This document shows positions 43,447-54,461 of a stretch of DNA of 64,000 bases, in pieces. The notes beneath the pieces are model-generated. The model ran no database searches and was not told where the DNA came from. It saw nothing but the letters and a program-made list of their open reading frames with translations. The position numbers were made by a program, and so were the translations under genes. Numbering within the stretch: the stretch's first letter is position 1; every line of letters starts with the position of its first letter. The DNA is from Ditibartonella apis (lineage in GTDB: Bacteria > Pseudomonadota > Alphaproteobacteria > Rhizobiales > Rhizobiaceae): NCBI RefSeq assembly GCF_001952075.1, contig NZ_LXYU01000003.1:372001-436000 (forward strand), read 5' to 3'.

Positions 43447-44790
43447 TTACCGGGCTTCTTCACTTTTTGCTTCTTCAACATGGTGATGTCCGTGTTGGTG
43501 TTCATGACCACCCAGTACTTTATGAAGTTGAACCGTATCAAGCTCGTTTTCCCAACGGGCAACGACGATACAGGCTACCGCATTGCCGACGAGATTGGTC
43601 AATGCACGGCATTCCGACATGAAGCGGTCAATACCCAATATGATTGCCATGCCCGCGACAGGAATAGCGGGAACCGCACCAAGTGTAGCGGCAAGTGTGA
43701 TGAAGCCTGCTCCGGTGACACCGGCGGCTCCCTTTGATGAAATCATTGCAACAATCAGAATAAGCAACTGGTGTTCAAGCGTAAGGTTGATGTCCAAAGC
43801 TTGGGCGATAAACAATGTTGCCAATGTCATATAAATATTGGTTCCATCAAGGTTGAAGGAATAGCCTGTCGGAATAACAAGCCCGACAACCGATTTCTTG
43901 GCGCCTGCCTTTTCCATTTTTTCCATCAATGTCGGCAAAGCAGCTTCTGAAGACGATGTGCCGAGAACCAATAGCAGCTCGTCTTTGATATAGCGGACAA
44001 CTCTGAAAATCGACACGCCGTTATAGCGGCAGACAGCACCAAGAACGACAACGACAAACAGAATAGATGTCAGGTAGAATGTTGCAACCAGATAGAACAG
44101 ATTGATGACAGAGCCGATACCATATTTACCGATTGTGAAGGCCATTGCACCAAAAGCACCAATCGGGGCGGCTTTCATGAGAATGGCAACCAATTTAAAA
44201 ATTGGTGTGGAAAGAGCATGGATGAAATCCAGAATGGGGCGGCCACGTTCGCCAACGGATCCCAAAGCGATACCGAACAATATGGAAAAAAACAATACCT
44301 GAAGGATATCACCCTCGGCGAAAGCAGAAACCACTGTTGAAGGAATGATGTTCATCAGGAATTTGACTATGGATGCATCATGGGCTTTTTCGGCGTAAAC
44401 TTTGACCGAAGCTGCATCGAGTGAAGCAGGGTCAATATGCATTCCCGCTCCCGGTTGCAGCACATTTCCGATAATGAGGCCGATGATAAGCGCCAGTGTT
44501 GAAAATGTAATGAAATAAAGCATGCATTTGCCTGCAACCCGACCGACTTTTTTCAAGTCGCTCATACCGGCAATACCGCTTACAATGGTCAAAAAGATAA
44601 CCGGTGCGATAATCATTTTAACCAGTTTGATGAAGGCATCACCAAGCGGCTTCAACGATGCACCGACATCAGGATAAAAATATCCGAGCAAAATACCACA
44701 GATAATCGCGAATATCACCTGCACATAAAGTACTTTGTATAACGCACGACGAGGATGTGGTTGTGTCATTTGTTCAATTTTGTAAGCCAT
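43447..44790 (-). CDS. dctA: C4-dicarboxylate:H+ symporter
   Basis: DctA imports succinate, fumarate and malate across the inner membrane. The 447-residue protein of the DAACS family has the conserved [24 protein letters not shown] block, the serine-rich reentrant loop [18 protein letters not shown], and [24 protein letters not shown] with the NLDGT motif. The C-terminal tail is unusually rich in histidine ([14 protein letters not shown]). A sigma-54-like promoter stands upstream, matching the DctB/DctD-RpoN control known in rhizobia. A terminator follows. Confidence 0.95.
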   Translation of the reverse strand: MAYKIEQMTQPHPRRALYKVLYVQVIFAIICGILLGYFYPDVGASLKPLGDAFIKLVKMIIAPVIFLTIVSGIAGMSDLKKVGRVAGKCMLYFITFSTLALIIGLIIGNVLQPGAGMHIDPASLDAASVKVYAEKAHDASIVKFLMNIIPSTVVSAFAEGDILQVLFFSILFGIALGSVGERGRPILDFIHALSTPIFKLVAILMKAAPIGAFGAMAFTIGKYGIGSVINLFYLVATFYLTSILFVVVVLGAVCRYNGVSIFRVVRYIKDELLLVLGTSSSEAALPTLMEKMEKAGAKKSVVGLVIPTGYSFNLDGTNIYMTLATLFIAQALDINLTLEHQLLILIVAMISSKGAAGVTGAGFITLAATLGAVPAIPVAGMAIILGIDRFMSECRALTNLVGNAVACIVVARWENELDTVQLHKVLGGHEHQHGHHHVEEAKSEEAR

Positions 44791-44877
44791 GAAGCCTCCC
44801 TCTGATCGACCGCACCACTTTTAAATGGTTCCAGCAGCTCCTCGGCTACCTCCCGACCGACCTTTTCCATAAAGTCC

Positions 44878-44893
44878 TGCAATTCATATGCCA
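44878..44893 (-). promoter_or_regulatory. Sigma-54-type -24/-12 promoter of dctA
   Basis: Reverse-strand TGGCATATGAATTGCA matches the RpoN consensus TGGCACN5TTGCW at all but one position, with the exact GG-to-GC spacing. It lies about 88 bp before the dctA start codon. The match agrees with the known RpoN control of dctA in rhizobia. Whether this organism has RpoN cannot be seen here. Confidence 0.6.
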
Positions 44894-45600
44894 AGTGACC
44901 ATTGCTTCGCAAGTTTATTTCAGCAAATAACAGCATTTTCAGTCAATAAAATAATTAAAAATCGGGGGAAAAACAATGAAATCACCATAGGTTAAGCTGA
45001 TATCCTCAATTTTTGATTCAAATGTTTTTTACCAATTGGGAGAATCCCGTTTTATTTCAAAATAGAATGCCAAACAGTCAACTTTCTCGTGTTAATCCGA
45101 ACTTTTGTTCGGGATAAAAGCAAATTGCTGCCTGATGATAAACTGAGGATAATTGCATAACGCCACCATGTCTCGGAAGTTTAGCGCTACTTTTGCCGTT
45201 TCCGTCGGGGTGATGAAGAGAAGCTAAAGACGCGAAAAAGCTGAAGACAAGAGGAGAGGACTGTGCCGGATTTTTGGCCTGATATTCAAGGTTGGGTGTT
45301 TCAATAAACAAAAACGAAATTGTACAATAAAAACAACTTTCGCCACCATTTTGTTCATGACTGGTGGCAATTGATGATTTGACTGCTTTGTTTATAAAAT
45401 TACTATCAAACCCGGGAAGTTTTTCCAAACACTCCGCCAATGACGGCTATTCCAATGGATAAGGACTACTCATTGCGGCTTTGATAAAATGATGAAGTGC
45501 ATATCGGAAAGTAGAAGACGGATATAGCTGAAAATCCAAAAAGAATTCTTGTCCTGAAAACTCGAAGTTTCAATGTCTTCGATAATTTTAGCAGTGATTT
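44894..45600. other. Intergenic region upstream of dctA
   Basis: About 700 bp between two reverse-strand genes. A 120-codon reverse frame (45078-45440) has no recognisable family or ribosome-binding site. Activator sites for a DctD-like protein would be expected just upstream of 44893 but no clear palindrome was identified. Confidence 0.4.
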
Positions 45601-45999
45601 TTATTCGGCAGGTCGCGCTCCGATATATTTCCAACCTTCGTCAATATCGTTCAAAGAAAACCATTTGGTTTCGACACGCCCGAAAGGCCTGAAAAATTCG
45701 ACAGCAAGATTAAGCCATTCGGGCCCTCCGACGATGGCATAGCGGTTCAATTTTTTAAAAGCTTCGGCCCTGATTTTTGCGGTATCCTCATTAAACAGAC
45801 TTTCCCAATCAATACCGTCATATTCTTTGAAGATAACAATCATATCGATATGATCTTGCCCTTCCGCTTCAGCTTCGAAAAGGCCATAGAGATTTTCAAC
45901 ATCCGAAGACGCAAGCACGCCATTGATCGAAAATGCAATAGCACCGGCGCGATCTGTTTTGATTTTGGAGACAACGGATAGTGTATCTTCAGGCAACAT
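45601..45999 (-). CDS. SpoIIAA/STAS-like protein
   Basis: A 132-residue protein of the SpoIIAA-like family (STAS-type alpha/beta fold). The strand-helix pattern is visible in GAIAFSINGVLASSDVENLYGLFEAEAEGQDHIDMIVIFKEYDGIDW and the end FRPFGRVETKWFSLNDIDEGWKYI. Such proteins are widespread in Proteobacteria; the role is unknown and they lack proven anti-sigma partners. It is a single gene diverging from pdxJ, with about 100 bp between. Confidence 0.75.
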   Translation of the reverse strand: MLPEDTLSVVSKIKTDRAGAIAFSINGVLASSDVENLYGLFEAEAEGQDHIDMIVIFKEYDGIDWESLFNEDTAKIRAEAFKKLNRYAIVGGPEWLNLAVEFFRPFGRVETKWFSLNDIDEGWKYIGARPAE

Positions 46000-46104
46000 G
46001 CTTTTCCCCTTCCTTGAAGCGCAATTAAGTTATATGTAGAAAATTAATGTAGCGTTTCAAATAGTCATAAGAACGATTTGAAGCGGAATTTATAGGTGTG
46101 GTCG

Positions 46105-46842
46105 ATGACAATAAAGCTATCGGTTAATCTTAACGCTATCGCGGTTTTACGCAATCGTCGGAATTTGCCCTGGCCAAATGTCGTAGGCATGGGGCGCATT
46201 GCACTTGATGCGGGGGCAGACGGTATTACAGTGCACCCGCGGCCCGATCAACGACATATAAGATTTAGCGATCTTCCCGACATCCGCCGCCTTATTGATG
46301 ATGAATTTCCAAATCGGGAATTCAATATTGAAGGTTACCCCGACCCAACATTTCTTGATATGGCAGAAACTTATGCCAACCAGATAACATTGGTTCCTGA
46401 TTCTCCCAAGCAATCAACGTCGGACCATGGATGGAATTTTAGTCAACAGAGCACTTTTTTAGCTCCGATTATCAAACGGCTGAAGGATCGTTCCATCCGC
46501 GTTATTCTGTTTGTAAGTCCGGTTCTCGACGGGCTTGAAGAAGCAAAAAAGCTCGGTGCTGATGGTGTTGAAATTTACACCGGCCCCTATGGCGACGCTT
46601 ATGACAGCGACAAAAAGCAGTTGCAAGCGCTTGAAGCGGTTACTATCGTTGCCGAAAAGGCAAAACAACTGGGACTCCTTGTCAATGCCGGACATGATCT
46701 GACAGTGCCCAATCTTCCCCCTATTGTAAAATGTGTGCCGTGGCTTTATGAAGTCTCAATCGGTCACGGGCTTATAGCAGATGCTTTGGAACACGGTATG
46801 AGAAATACCGTTATAAGGTTCAAACGGGCATTAACTGTTTAA
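46105..46842 (+). CDS. pdxJ: Pyridoxine 5'-phosphate synthase
   Basis: PdxJ condenses 1-deoxyxylulose 5-phosphate with 3-amino-2-oxopropyl phosphate to form pyridoxine 5'-phosphate, the last ring-forming step of DXP-dependent vitamin B6 synthesis. The TIM-barrel protein shows [76 protein letters not shown] and [16 protein letters not shown] 46105 gives 245 residues; an upstream GTG at 46096 would add three. The presence of pdxJ means de novo B6 synthesis is likely if pdxA is elsewhere. Confidence 0.95.
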   Translation: MTIKLSVNLNAIAVLRNRRNLPWPNVVGMGRIALDAGADGITVHPRPDQRHIRFSDLPDIRRLIDDEFPNREFNIEGYPDPTFLDMAETYANQITLVPDSPKQSTSDHGWNFSQQSTFLAPIIKRLKDRSIRVILFVSPVLDGLEEAKKLGADGVEIYTGPYGDAYDSDKKQLQALEAVTIVAEKAKQLGLLVNAGHDLTVPNLPPIVKCVPWLYEVSIGHGLIADALEHGMRNTVIRFKRALTV

Positions 46843-46945
46843 CCGTCCGTTGCGGCACTAATTTAAGACTATATAAGGCAGGTAATTTTTCCTCCGTTTT
46901 TCTATTTCTTCAACAATGAATACTTTCGGCTGAAAGGATTGCGCC

Positions 46946-48871
46946 ATGGCGGACCCTCAAGATATCGACCTTGTGACCGACGATTCTACGCCAGCTGATG
47001 AAAGCAATGACCATTCCAAAGAAAGCTTTTTGCTTCTGTTGATCGGCGCCATAGGTGTTGTCTATGGTGACATCGGTACAAGTCCGATTTACGCGTTCCG
47101 CGAGGCCTTGCACGCAGGTGCAGGCAATCATGATATTTTGAAATTCGACGTCTATGGCGTTATCTCTCTTATCTTCTGGGCGTTACTGCTTATCGTTACA
47201 ATCAAATATGTTGTTTTCGTCTTGCGTGCCGACAATAACGGCGAGGGCGGGATTTTATCTTTGATGGCGCTTGCACGCTCGACTTTCCGAAAGAAAGGTG
47301 GCTGGGCTCTGGGGATAGGTATACTCGGCGCATCGCTGTTTTTTGGCGACGCCGTCATTACTCCGGCTGTTTCGGTGCTTTCGGCTGTTGAAGGTATGGA
47401 AGTTGTGGCGCCCGACCTCGAGCCCTTTGTTGTGCCGCTGACACTCATCATTCTGGTGGCACTTTTTGCTGTCCAAAAGTTTGGAACAGGAAAGGTTGCA
47501 ATTGTTTTTGGTCCGATAACATTGATCTGGTTTCTGGCTCTTGGCGGGTTCGGTCTCTTCCACATCTTTGATGATCTGACGATTTTGAAATCATTGTTTC
47601 CAGGCTATGCTATTTCCTATGTTGTCAGCAATCCTGCAACTTCATTTGCAGCCGTCGGCGCAGTGTTTCTGGCGGTGACCGGTGCTGAAGCGCTTTATGC
47701 AGACCTTGGTCATTTCGGCCGTCGTCCGATTGTTGCAGCATGGCTGTGGATTGTGTTTCCTTGTCTTGTGCTCAACTATCTGGGGCAGGGTGCATTTATC
47801 CTTTCCCACGGGCGCAATACGATCAATCCGTTCTATCAGATGCTGCCCGAATGGGCACTTATACCGATGATTATTCTGGCAACGATGGCGACAGTGATCG
47901 CGGCTCAGGCGGTGATAACCGGTGCTTTTTCCATGGCACGTCAGGCTGTGCAACTCAATATTTTGCCTCGGCTTGAGATATTGCACACTTCGGAAAAAAA
48001 TCTCGGCCAAATCTATATGCCGCGGATCAATCTTATTTTAGCGGTTATCGTTATTCTTCTGGTGATAGGTTTTGAAAGATCATCCAACCTTGCAGCTGCA
48101 TATGGTATTTCTGTTACCGGCAATATGATCGTCACAACATCGCTGCTTTTTATCGTCATGAGGCGCATCTGGAAATGGCGGCTCGCTTTATGCCTTCTGC
48201 CGACGCTTGCGTTCCTGTGTCTTGATCTTCTTTTCTTCAGCGCCAATCTGATAAAAATCCATGATGGCGGATGGGTGTCCGTCGGGCTTGCCTGCAGCGT
48301 GGTGCTGATTATGTGGACCTGGGTTCGTGGTAGCCGGCATTTGTTCAAAAAAACCCGCAAAGCCGAAGTGCCGCTTGATCTTATCGTCACCAAAATGGCC
48401 GAAAAACCGCCGATCATCGTGCCAGGTACGGCTGTGTTTTTAACGAGTGATCCGAAAAGCGCGCCCAGTGCTTTGATGCATAGCCTTAAACATTATAAAG
48501 TTTTGCATGAAAACAACGTTATATTGACGGTGAATACCGCCTCGACGCCACGTGTATCTTCGGTTGATCGTGCACGGGTTTCCCAGTTTAATGAACGCTT
48601 TATGCAAGTCACTTTGACATTCGGCTATATGGAGCAGCCGAATATTCCGAAGGCGTTGGCAATTTGTCGCAAATTGGGGTGGAAATTCGACATTATGACC
48701 ACATCATTTTTTGTGTCCCGTCGTTCCATCAAACCGGCAGCGAAATCCGATATGCCGATGTGGCAGGACAAATTCTATATTTTCCTTGCCAGAACAGCGG
48801 CCGACGCAACCGAATATTTCCAGATTCCTACCGGACGTGTTGTGGAAATTGGCACCCAGATTACAGTTTGA
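46946..48871 (+). CDS. kup: Low-affinity potassium transporter Kup
   Basis: Kup (TrkD) is a proton-coupled K+ uptake protein of the inner membrane. The 641-residue product has a hydrophilic start, about 12 membrane helices within residues 25-440, and a C-terminal cytoplasmic domain. The signature GVVYGDIGTSPIYAFREAL is near the N-terminus, followed by RADNNGEGGILSLMALA and FFGDAVITPAVSVLSAVEGMEV. AAGGA precedes the ATG. A hairpin lies 43 bp after the stop. Confidence 0.96.
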   Translation: MADPQDIDLVTDDSTPADESNDHSKESFLLLLIGAIGVVYGDIGTSPIYAFREALHAGAGNHDILKFDVYGVISLIFWALLLIVTIKYVVFVLRADNNGEGGILSLMALARSTFRKKGGWALGIGILGASLFFGDAVITPAVSVLSAVEGMEVVAPDLEPFVVPLTLIILVALFAVQKFGTGKVAIVFGPITLIWFLALGGFGLFHIFDDLTILKSLFPGYAISYVVSNPATSFAAVGAVFLAVTGAEALYADLGHFGRRPIVAAWLWIVFPCLVLNYLGQGAFILSHGRNTINPFYQMLPEWALIPMIILATMATVIAAQAVITGAFSMARQAVQLNILPRLEILHTSEKNLGQIYMPRINLILAVIVILLVIGFERSSNLAAAYGISVTGNMIVTTSLLFIVMRRIWKWRLALCLLPTLAFLCLDLLFFSANLIKIHDGGWVSVGLACSVVLIMWTWVRGSRHLFKKTRKAEVPLDLIVTKMAEKPPIIVPGTAVFLTSDPKSAPSALMHSLKHYKVLHENNVILTVNTASTPRVSSVDRARVSQFNERFMQVTLTFGYMEQPNIPKALAICRKLGWKFDIMTTSFFVSRRSIKPAAKSDMPMWQDKFYIFLARTAADATEYFQIPTGRVVEIGTQITV

Positions 48872-48913
48872 GCGAGATTAGTGTTTAAAAAAGCAATCTT
48901 GCTGTTCAAACCG

Positions 48914-48951
48914 CCGGCTTTGTTGATGAACTAAAAAGGTGACAAAGCCGG
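48914..48951 (+). terminator. Hairpin after kup (weak terminator)
   Basis: CCGGCTTTGT (48914-48923) pairs with ACAAAGCCGG (48942-48951), a perfect 10-bp stem with an 18-nt loop. There is no T-run, so it may be a Rho-independent-like structure of low strength or an mRNA 3' stabiliser. Confidence 0.4.
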
Positions 48952-49044
48952 TAAAGCCGTTCCACAAATTTCGATTTCTAATAAAAAGAAATTTTTACTG
49001 AAAATATTACTTGCTATTGGCAATTTCTCGTAGCATGGTAACGA

Positions 49045-49062
49045 ACCGTACGGTACGGTACG
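49045..49062 (+). promoter_or_regulatory. Palindromic GTACGG repeats before the TetR gene
   Basis: ACCGTACGGTACGGTACG contains the perfect palindrome ACCGTACGGT (49045-49054) and tandem repeats of GGTAC. It ends seven bases before the TetR start codon. Such symmetry suggests an autoregulatory operator for the regulator encoded next. Confidence 0.5.
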
Positions 49063-49069
49063 CAAAAAG

Positions 49070-50766
<1,697 letters not shown>

Positions 50767-50798
50767 GCAAAGCGGTTTGTTTTTATAAAATCTTAACG

Positions 50799-50826
50799 AA
50801 AGAGCCGGTTATACCGGCTCTTTCTT
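50799..50826 (+). terminator. Intrinsic terminator of ilvC
   Basis: AAAGAGCCGGT (50799-50809) pairs with ACCGGCTCTTT (50813-50823) around a 3-nt loop, followed by CTTCTT. It lies 33 bp after the ilvC stop. Confidence 0.85.
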
Positions 50827-51253
50827 CTTATAAAATTTTGCGAAAACTCGATTTGCAGGTTCAATTGCTTATGGCAATTACGTCTGGTCCTTCCGGCGTT
50901 ATCGCAACAACCTTTAAGAAAGTGACAAGGACCGGTTTCTTTGATCAAGCGGTTGTTCGAGAGAATTCACGTAGATTTTTCTCGGTTAACGCGTATTTTA
51001 CGAAAATCATCCTTTGATGCTTGAGCCGATGGAATTTTTTCACCTTCATCATTTGTTAGACAAGACAATTGGCTTTCGGAACAGGCTTCAATGAAGGAAC
51101 AGGTAACAATAATTTTCAATATTTTGAAAATTTATCAGGCATAAAAAGTCTGATATTTGTTGAAATAGAAAATTTCTATTTCAAATAGGGAAGAAAGCCG
51201 CAAACCGCAGCCCATGGCAATTTCCCCGCCTCATAGAGTCATAACGACAATAT
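50827..51253. other. Intergenic region, nothing recognised
   Basis: About 430 bp between convergent genes ilvC and the BA14K gene. AT-rich stretches but no RNA gene, repeat or supported frame. Confidence 0.4.
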
Positions 51254-51595
51254 TTATTTCGGAAATGGTGACTTACAGGTCTGACGCACACCACCACGGT
51301 CGATATAAGTGTCATCAGACGAACGATAACTTCTATAACGATCGCTACACCATTGTTGGTGGTTGATATCCGGACCGGTATCCAATTTATATGTCGGGCC
51401 ACCGGGATTTGTCTGTTCCGGTTTATAATTGCGGTTCGGCTTTGGTACCCCATAATGGGCGTGAGGAAGCGGTGCATTTTGCGGACGGGCTATGGGTGCC
51501 AGTGGACTGTTAAGTTCAACCGCATTGCCATTCACCGTGCAGGCGAATGACACAAAAAGTGTTGTAATAAAAATACTTGCTAACCGGCAAGACAT
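51254..51595 (-). CDS. BA14K-family secreted protein
   Basis: A 113-residue secreted protein. The N-terminal hydrophobic segment SIFITTLFVSFACTVNGNA is a signal peptide with a likely cleavage after NGNA. A proline- and asparagine-rich middle is followed by the BA14K signature HQQWCSDRYRSYRSSDDTYIDRGGVRQTC, with two conserved cysteines. The family is named after a 14-kDa immunoreactive Brucella protein with lectin-like activity. ATG 51595 is chosen because GAGGAA lies six bases upstream; the ATG at 51607 would add four residues. Confidence 0.85.
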   Translation of the reverse strand: MSCRLASIFITTLFVSFACTVNGNAVELNSPLAPIARPQNAPLPHAHYGVPKPNRNYKPEQTNPGGPTYKLDTGPDINHQQWCSDRYRSYRSSDDTYIDRGGVRQTCKSPFPK

Positions 51596-51768
51596 GGATT
51601 TCCTCATTCAAATTCAAAAAACTTCGGCCAAAGCCGATAAAGCCATCACGTTTCGTTTCGACAGTAATAAGAATTCAATTCTACTTTGTAAAACTTATGA
51701 GACGACGACTTGTATTTTCAATAATATACGCCAAATTGGGATGAGTTAGTAGAGAAGGAACCACAGTC

Positions 51769-52263
51769 ATGTCACATTTTTTAAGAAATTTTGTTATTGC
51801 CGGTCTTGCTGCAGGAAGCGCTTTTTTGAGTGTCAATGGCGCATCAGCCGACGATAAAGTCACCATCGGTATGCTCGTTTGTACCGGACAAGGGGCAGAG
51901 GGGCACATTTTTAAAGCCACCGAAAAGCTGACCTGCGTTTTTCAGCCTAACGACAAAGGGGCACAAACCGATAAATATGTCGGCAAGATTGAACAGCTTG
52001 GAATAGACATTGGCAAAGCCGGTGCGGGGCAAATGTCCTGGATGGTTTTGGCCGCCAGCAAAAATGCTTATAAAACCGGAATTCTCGTTGGCAAATATGA
52101 GGGGCTTGGTGTGGACGCTGCAGCCGGTGTCGGTGGTGGTGCCAATCTCCTTGTAGGCGATAATAAAGCATTCTCTTTGCAACCGGTGAGTGTCGAGGCT
52201 CATGAAGGTGCCAACATTGCTATCGGCGTCTCCAAATTGACATTGGCTACCGACAACAAATAA
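51769..52263 (+). CDS. DUF992 family periplasmic protein
   Basis: A 164-residue protein with an N-terminal signal peptide (FVIAGLAAGSAFLSVNGASA, cleavage after ASA) and a DUF992 domain. Family features are IGMLVCTGQGAEGHIFKATEKLTCVF, YVGKIEQLGIDIGKAGAGQMSWMVLA, GILVGKYEGLGVDAAAGVGGGANLLVG and SVEAHEGANIAIGVSKLTL. The domain is common in Hyphomicrobiales and its function is not known. AAGGAA precedes the ATG; a terminator follows. Confidence 0.9.
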   Translation: MSHFLRNFVIAGLAAGSAFLSVNGASADDKVTIGMLVCTGQGAEGHIFKATEKLTCVFQPNDKGAQTDKYVGKIEQLGIDIGKAGAGQMSWMVLAASKNAYKTGILVGKYEGLGVDAAAGVGGGANLLVGDNKAFSLQPVSVEAHEGANIAIGVSKLTLATDNK

Positions 52264-52340
52264 TCGGGTGACAAGTCGCTCGCCTTTTTATGCGGGGCAT
52301 TTTTCAGCTTGTCTTTGACTTGAGATATTTTAACGCTAAT

Positions 52341-52375
52341 AAGGATGCAGTCTTCCAGGCTGCATCCTTTCTTTT
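52341..52375 (+). terminator. Terminator after the DUF992 gene
   Basis: AAGGATGCAG (52341-52350) pairs with CTGCATCCTT (52360-52369), followed by TCTTTT. It separates the DUF992 gene from the phzF-like gene. Confidence 0.75.
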
Positions 52376-52451
52376 CGGGCATATTCAAACTTTACAGTCC
52401 TGCCTGTTTTATCATAAGCATAATGAAGCGAAGGTTCGTCTATTCGGGTCT

Positions 52452-52496
52452 CCAGTCAAAGAGGGGCCAGTCAAAGAGGGGCCAGTCAAAGAGGGA
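52452..52496 (+). repeat. Three tandem 15-bp repeats carrying the ribosome-binding site
   Basis: CCAGTCAAAGAGGGG occurs three times head to tail at 52452-52466, 52467-52481 and 52482-52496 (the last ends in A). Each copy has a GAGGG Shine-Dalgarno-like core; the third stands 10 bases before the GTG start of the phzF-like gene. Repeat number is divisible by three, so an upstream in-frame reading would keep frame. Confidence 0.9.
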
Positions 52497-52505
52497 TTTG
52501 TCACT

Positions 52506-53411
52506 GTGGCACATAAAGGTCGTTTTTTCGAAGTGTTCGACGTATTCAGTGACACGATTCTTTCAGGAAATCCTGTGGCAATTGTGCATGATTGCAATGG
52601 TTTGACAGACCAGAAGATGCAGGCAATCGCTCGCGAATTCAATTTGTCCGAAACAGTTTTTGTGAAATCACCAAAAGACAAAAAACATATGGCGCGTTTG
52701 CGCATTTTTAAACCGGACGGAGAAATGGCATTTGCTGGCCATCCGACAATAGGTGCTGCTGTGTCGCTGGCACTTAAAAACGATTGCCGGAATGATTCGC
52801 TCATTATTCTGGAAGAGGAAGTCGGTATTATTCGCGCTGTTGTAGACCAGACCGGAAAGGTGGCTTTCGCCGAATTCGATCTTCCGAAACTGCCTGAACA
52901 ACTTCCGCTTGATACACCGAAAGAAATTTTTGCAGCGGCATTCGGACTTGAAAGCAAGGATATCGGTTTTGAAAATCATGTGCCAGCTTTATGGACCGCC
53001 GGCGTACCATTTTTCTTTGTTCCTGTTCGTGATTTGAAAACAATTGCCAGTGCTTTGCCTGATCCGGTTTATATTGCGGAGAATTTCGACAAGTTGAATG
53101 TAAAAACACCGTCATTTTACTTGTATAGTCGGGAAACACAGCTGTTTCAGAGTGCATTCCATGTTCGTATGTTTCGGCCGGACGGGTTTGAAGATGCAGC
53201 CACAGGTTCGGCAGCGTCTGCATTTTGCGGTGTCGTCCAGCATTTTGACCATCCTCTGGACGGAAAGAAAAATATCTGGTTGGAACAGGGCATGGAGATG
53301 ATGCGTCCTTCGAAACTTCGTCTCGAATGGTATGTAGAAAATGGCAAGCTGGTTTCTGCACGCATTGGTGGAACAGCTGTCAAATATTCCGAAGGGCGTA
53401 TTTTTTGTTGA
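52506..53411 (+). CDS. PhzF-family isomerase/epimerase-like protein
   Basis: A 301-residue member of the PhzF family, related to phenazine-biosynthesis isomerase PhzF and to diaminopimelate epimerase. It has FFEVFDVFSDTILSGNPVAIV, the catalytic-region NLSETVFV with the conserved glutamate, KPDGEMAFAGHPTIGAA, and in the second half FRPDGFEDAATGSAASAF. The conserved residues of the family are present, but the substrate of most members is unknown and no phenazine genes are nearby. The GTG at 52506 fits the family start. A longer frame from 52290 reads through the tandem repeats and a terminator and is not credible. Confidence 0.85.
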   Translation: MAHKGRFFEVFDVFSDTILSGNPVAIVHDCNGLTDQKMQAIAREFNLSETVFVKSPKDKKHMARLRIFKPDGEMAFAGHPTIGAAVSLALKNDCRNDSLIILEEEVGIIRAVVDQTGKVAFAEFDLPKLPEQLPLDTPKEIFAAAFGLESKDIGFENHVPALWTAGVPFFFVPVRDLKTIASALPDPVYIAENFDKLNVKTPSFYLYSRETQLFQSAFHVRMFRPDGFEDAATGSAASAFCGVVQHFDHPLDGKKNIWLEQGMEMMRPSKLRLEWYVENGKLVSARIGGTAVKYSEGRIFC

Positions 53412-53937
53412 ATATTTTTGTGTTTCAATGATCGATACGTTGATACGATAATTTATCGCCCACCAGTTTCAGCGATTAATTGTTTAAAGTATTCCGTCAA
53501 GAAGGGGTTTCAACTCTAGCCAGCAGTATAACAATTCCTGTATGCAGCTTTCTCTCGGCGCAATATCGGTTGAACATGCGAGTTTCTTGTAAAGAATAGC
53601 ACCTGTAAAAAAATTGAATGACCGCTAATACAAATTAAGTTTGTTGTTTACATCTAGATTACGGGCTAACAAATACGTAATTCCAAAATTTAATTTGGAA
53701 TATCAGTCGTTTTATCGAAAAATATTAAAATATCAAGATGTACTGGTACTACCGAAAATATATACGTTTGTACGAGTGAATATGAATATTTTAAAATTGA
53801 CGTTTATTGAACAATATTAAAAAATATTTTATATTAAAATAATATTATAAATTAATGATAATTAAATATAATATAAATAATATATATTATTATTGATATA
53901 ATGATAAAAATCAACACGATTTTCTAGAAAATATATT
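53412..53937. other. Strongly AT-rich intergenic region
   Basis: About 525 bp. From 53800 to 53910 it is almost entirely A and T (runs such as AATATTAAAAAATATTTTATATT). A perfect palindrome ATTTTCTAGAAAAT lies at about 53919-53932. No coding frame. This marks the left edge of the aromatic-catabolic cluster and could be a bent-DNA or silencer-protein target, or a scar of insertion. Confidence 0.5.
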
Positions 53938-53965
53938 TCTATTCTCTTCATTGGAAGAGAATAGA
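53938..53965 (-). terminator. Hairpin after the marR gene
   Basis: TCTATTCTCTTC (53938-53949) pairs perfectly with GAAGAGAATAGA (53954-53965) around a 4-nt loop, 22 bp beyond the reverse-strand regulator stop. The downstream strand is AT-rich without a clean T-run. Confidence 0.6.
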
Positions 53966-53986
53966 AGGGGCAAAAATGCCGGCTTA

Positions 53987-54427
53987 TCAATGAATAATTT
54001 TGTTGATTAATTGATCGAAAATTCTTTTTTCTTCATCAGTCAGATTTCGCAATATCATTGCGTCGGTTTTCTTCATTTCCAGTAAAATGCGTGTGCAAAG
54101 AGAATTTCCTGCATCGGTAACTTCCAAGCCGCAAGAACGTCCATTGAGGGGCGTTTTTTTGATCCAGCCCTTTTCTTCAAGATGGGTGGTAATAGGGGCC
54201 ATATTTGCGCGCTTTATTCCCAGACAATGACCGACTTCCGATTGTGTAGCGCCATGATTTGCATGAATCATCATCAAGACCGAGGCCGCTACAGTGGATA
54301 TATCCAAGGTTGTCAAACTTCTTCCGAGATATGCCATGTCGTCAGCCGATATGCGCCTGAGCCGGTAGCCGAAAAGACTTCCGATGGGATTTTGTAGCTC
54401 ATCCGGTTTTTCGTCTTCCTGTTTCAT
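53987..54427 (-). CDS. MarR-family transcriptional repressor of the aromatic cluster
   Basis: A 146-residue winged-helix regulator. The DNA-binding part is HANHGATQSEVGHCLGIKRANMAPITTHLEEKGWIKKTPLNGRSCGLEVTDAG (helix-turn-helix and wing). It is divergent from the hydroxycinnamoyl-CoA hydratase/lyase gene with a palindrome between them. This is the layout of CouR, FerR and HcaR, MarR repressors released by p-coumaroyl- or feruloyl-CoA. By analogy it should repress the cluster and its own gene until a hydroxycinnamoyl-CoA appears. ATG 54427 is chosen; a GTG one codon earlier is equally possible. Confidence 0.85.
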   Translation of the reverse strand: MKQEDEKPDELQNPIGSLFGYRLRRISADDMAYLGRSLTTLDISTVAASVLMMIHANHGATQSEVGHCLGIKRANMAPITTHLEEKGWIKKTPLNGRSCGLEVTDAGNSLCTRILLEMKKTDAMILRNLTDEEKRIFDQLINKIIH

Positions 54428-54461
54428 CACGAATTCGTTCCTTGTCGGTTTGTTTTTTAAC

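Noticed and set aside
45078-45440. 120-codon reverse-strand frame upstream of dctA
   Set aside because: No recognisable domain, signal peptide or ribosome-binding site; probably a chance open frame.
52290-52505. N-terminal extension of the phzF-like frame through the tandem repeats
   Set aside because: The extension crosses a terminator hairpin and gives a VKEGP repeat foreign to the family. The GTG at 52506 with the adjacent Shine-Dalgarno fits far better.
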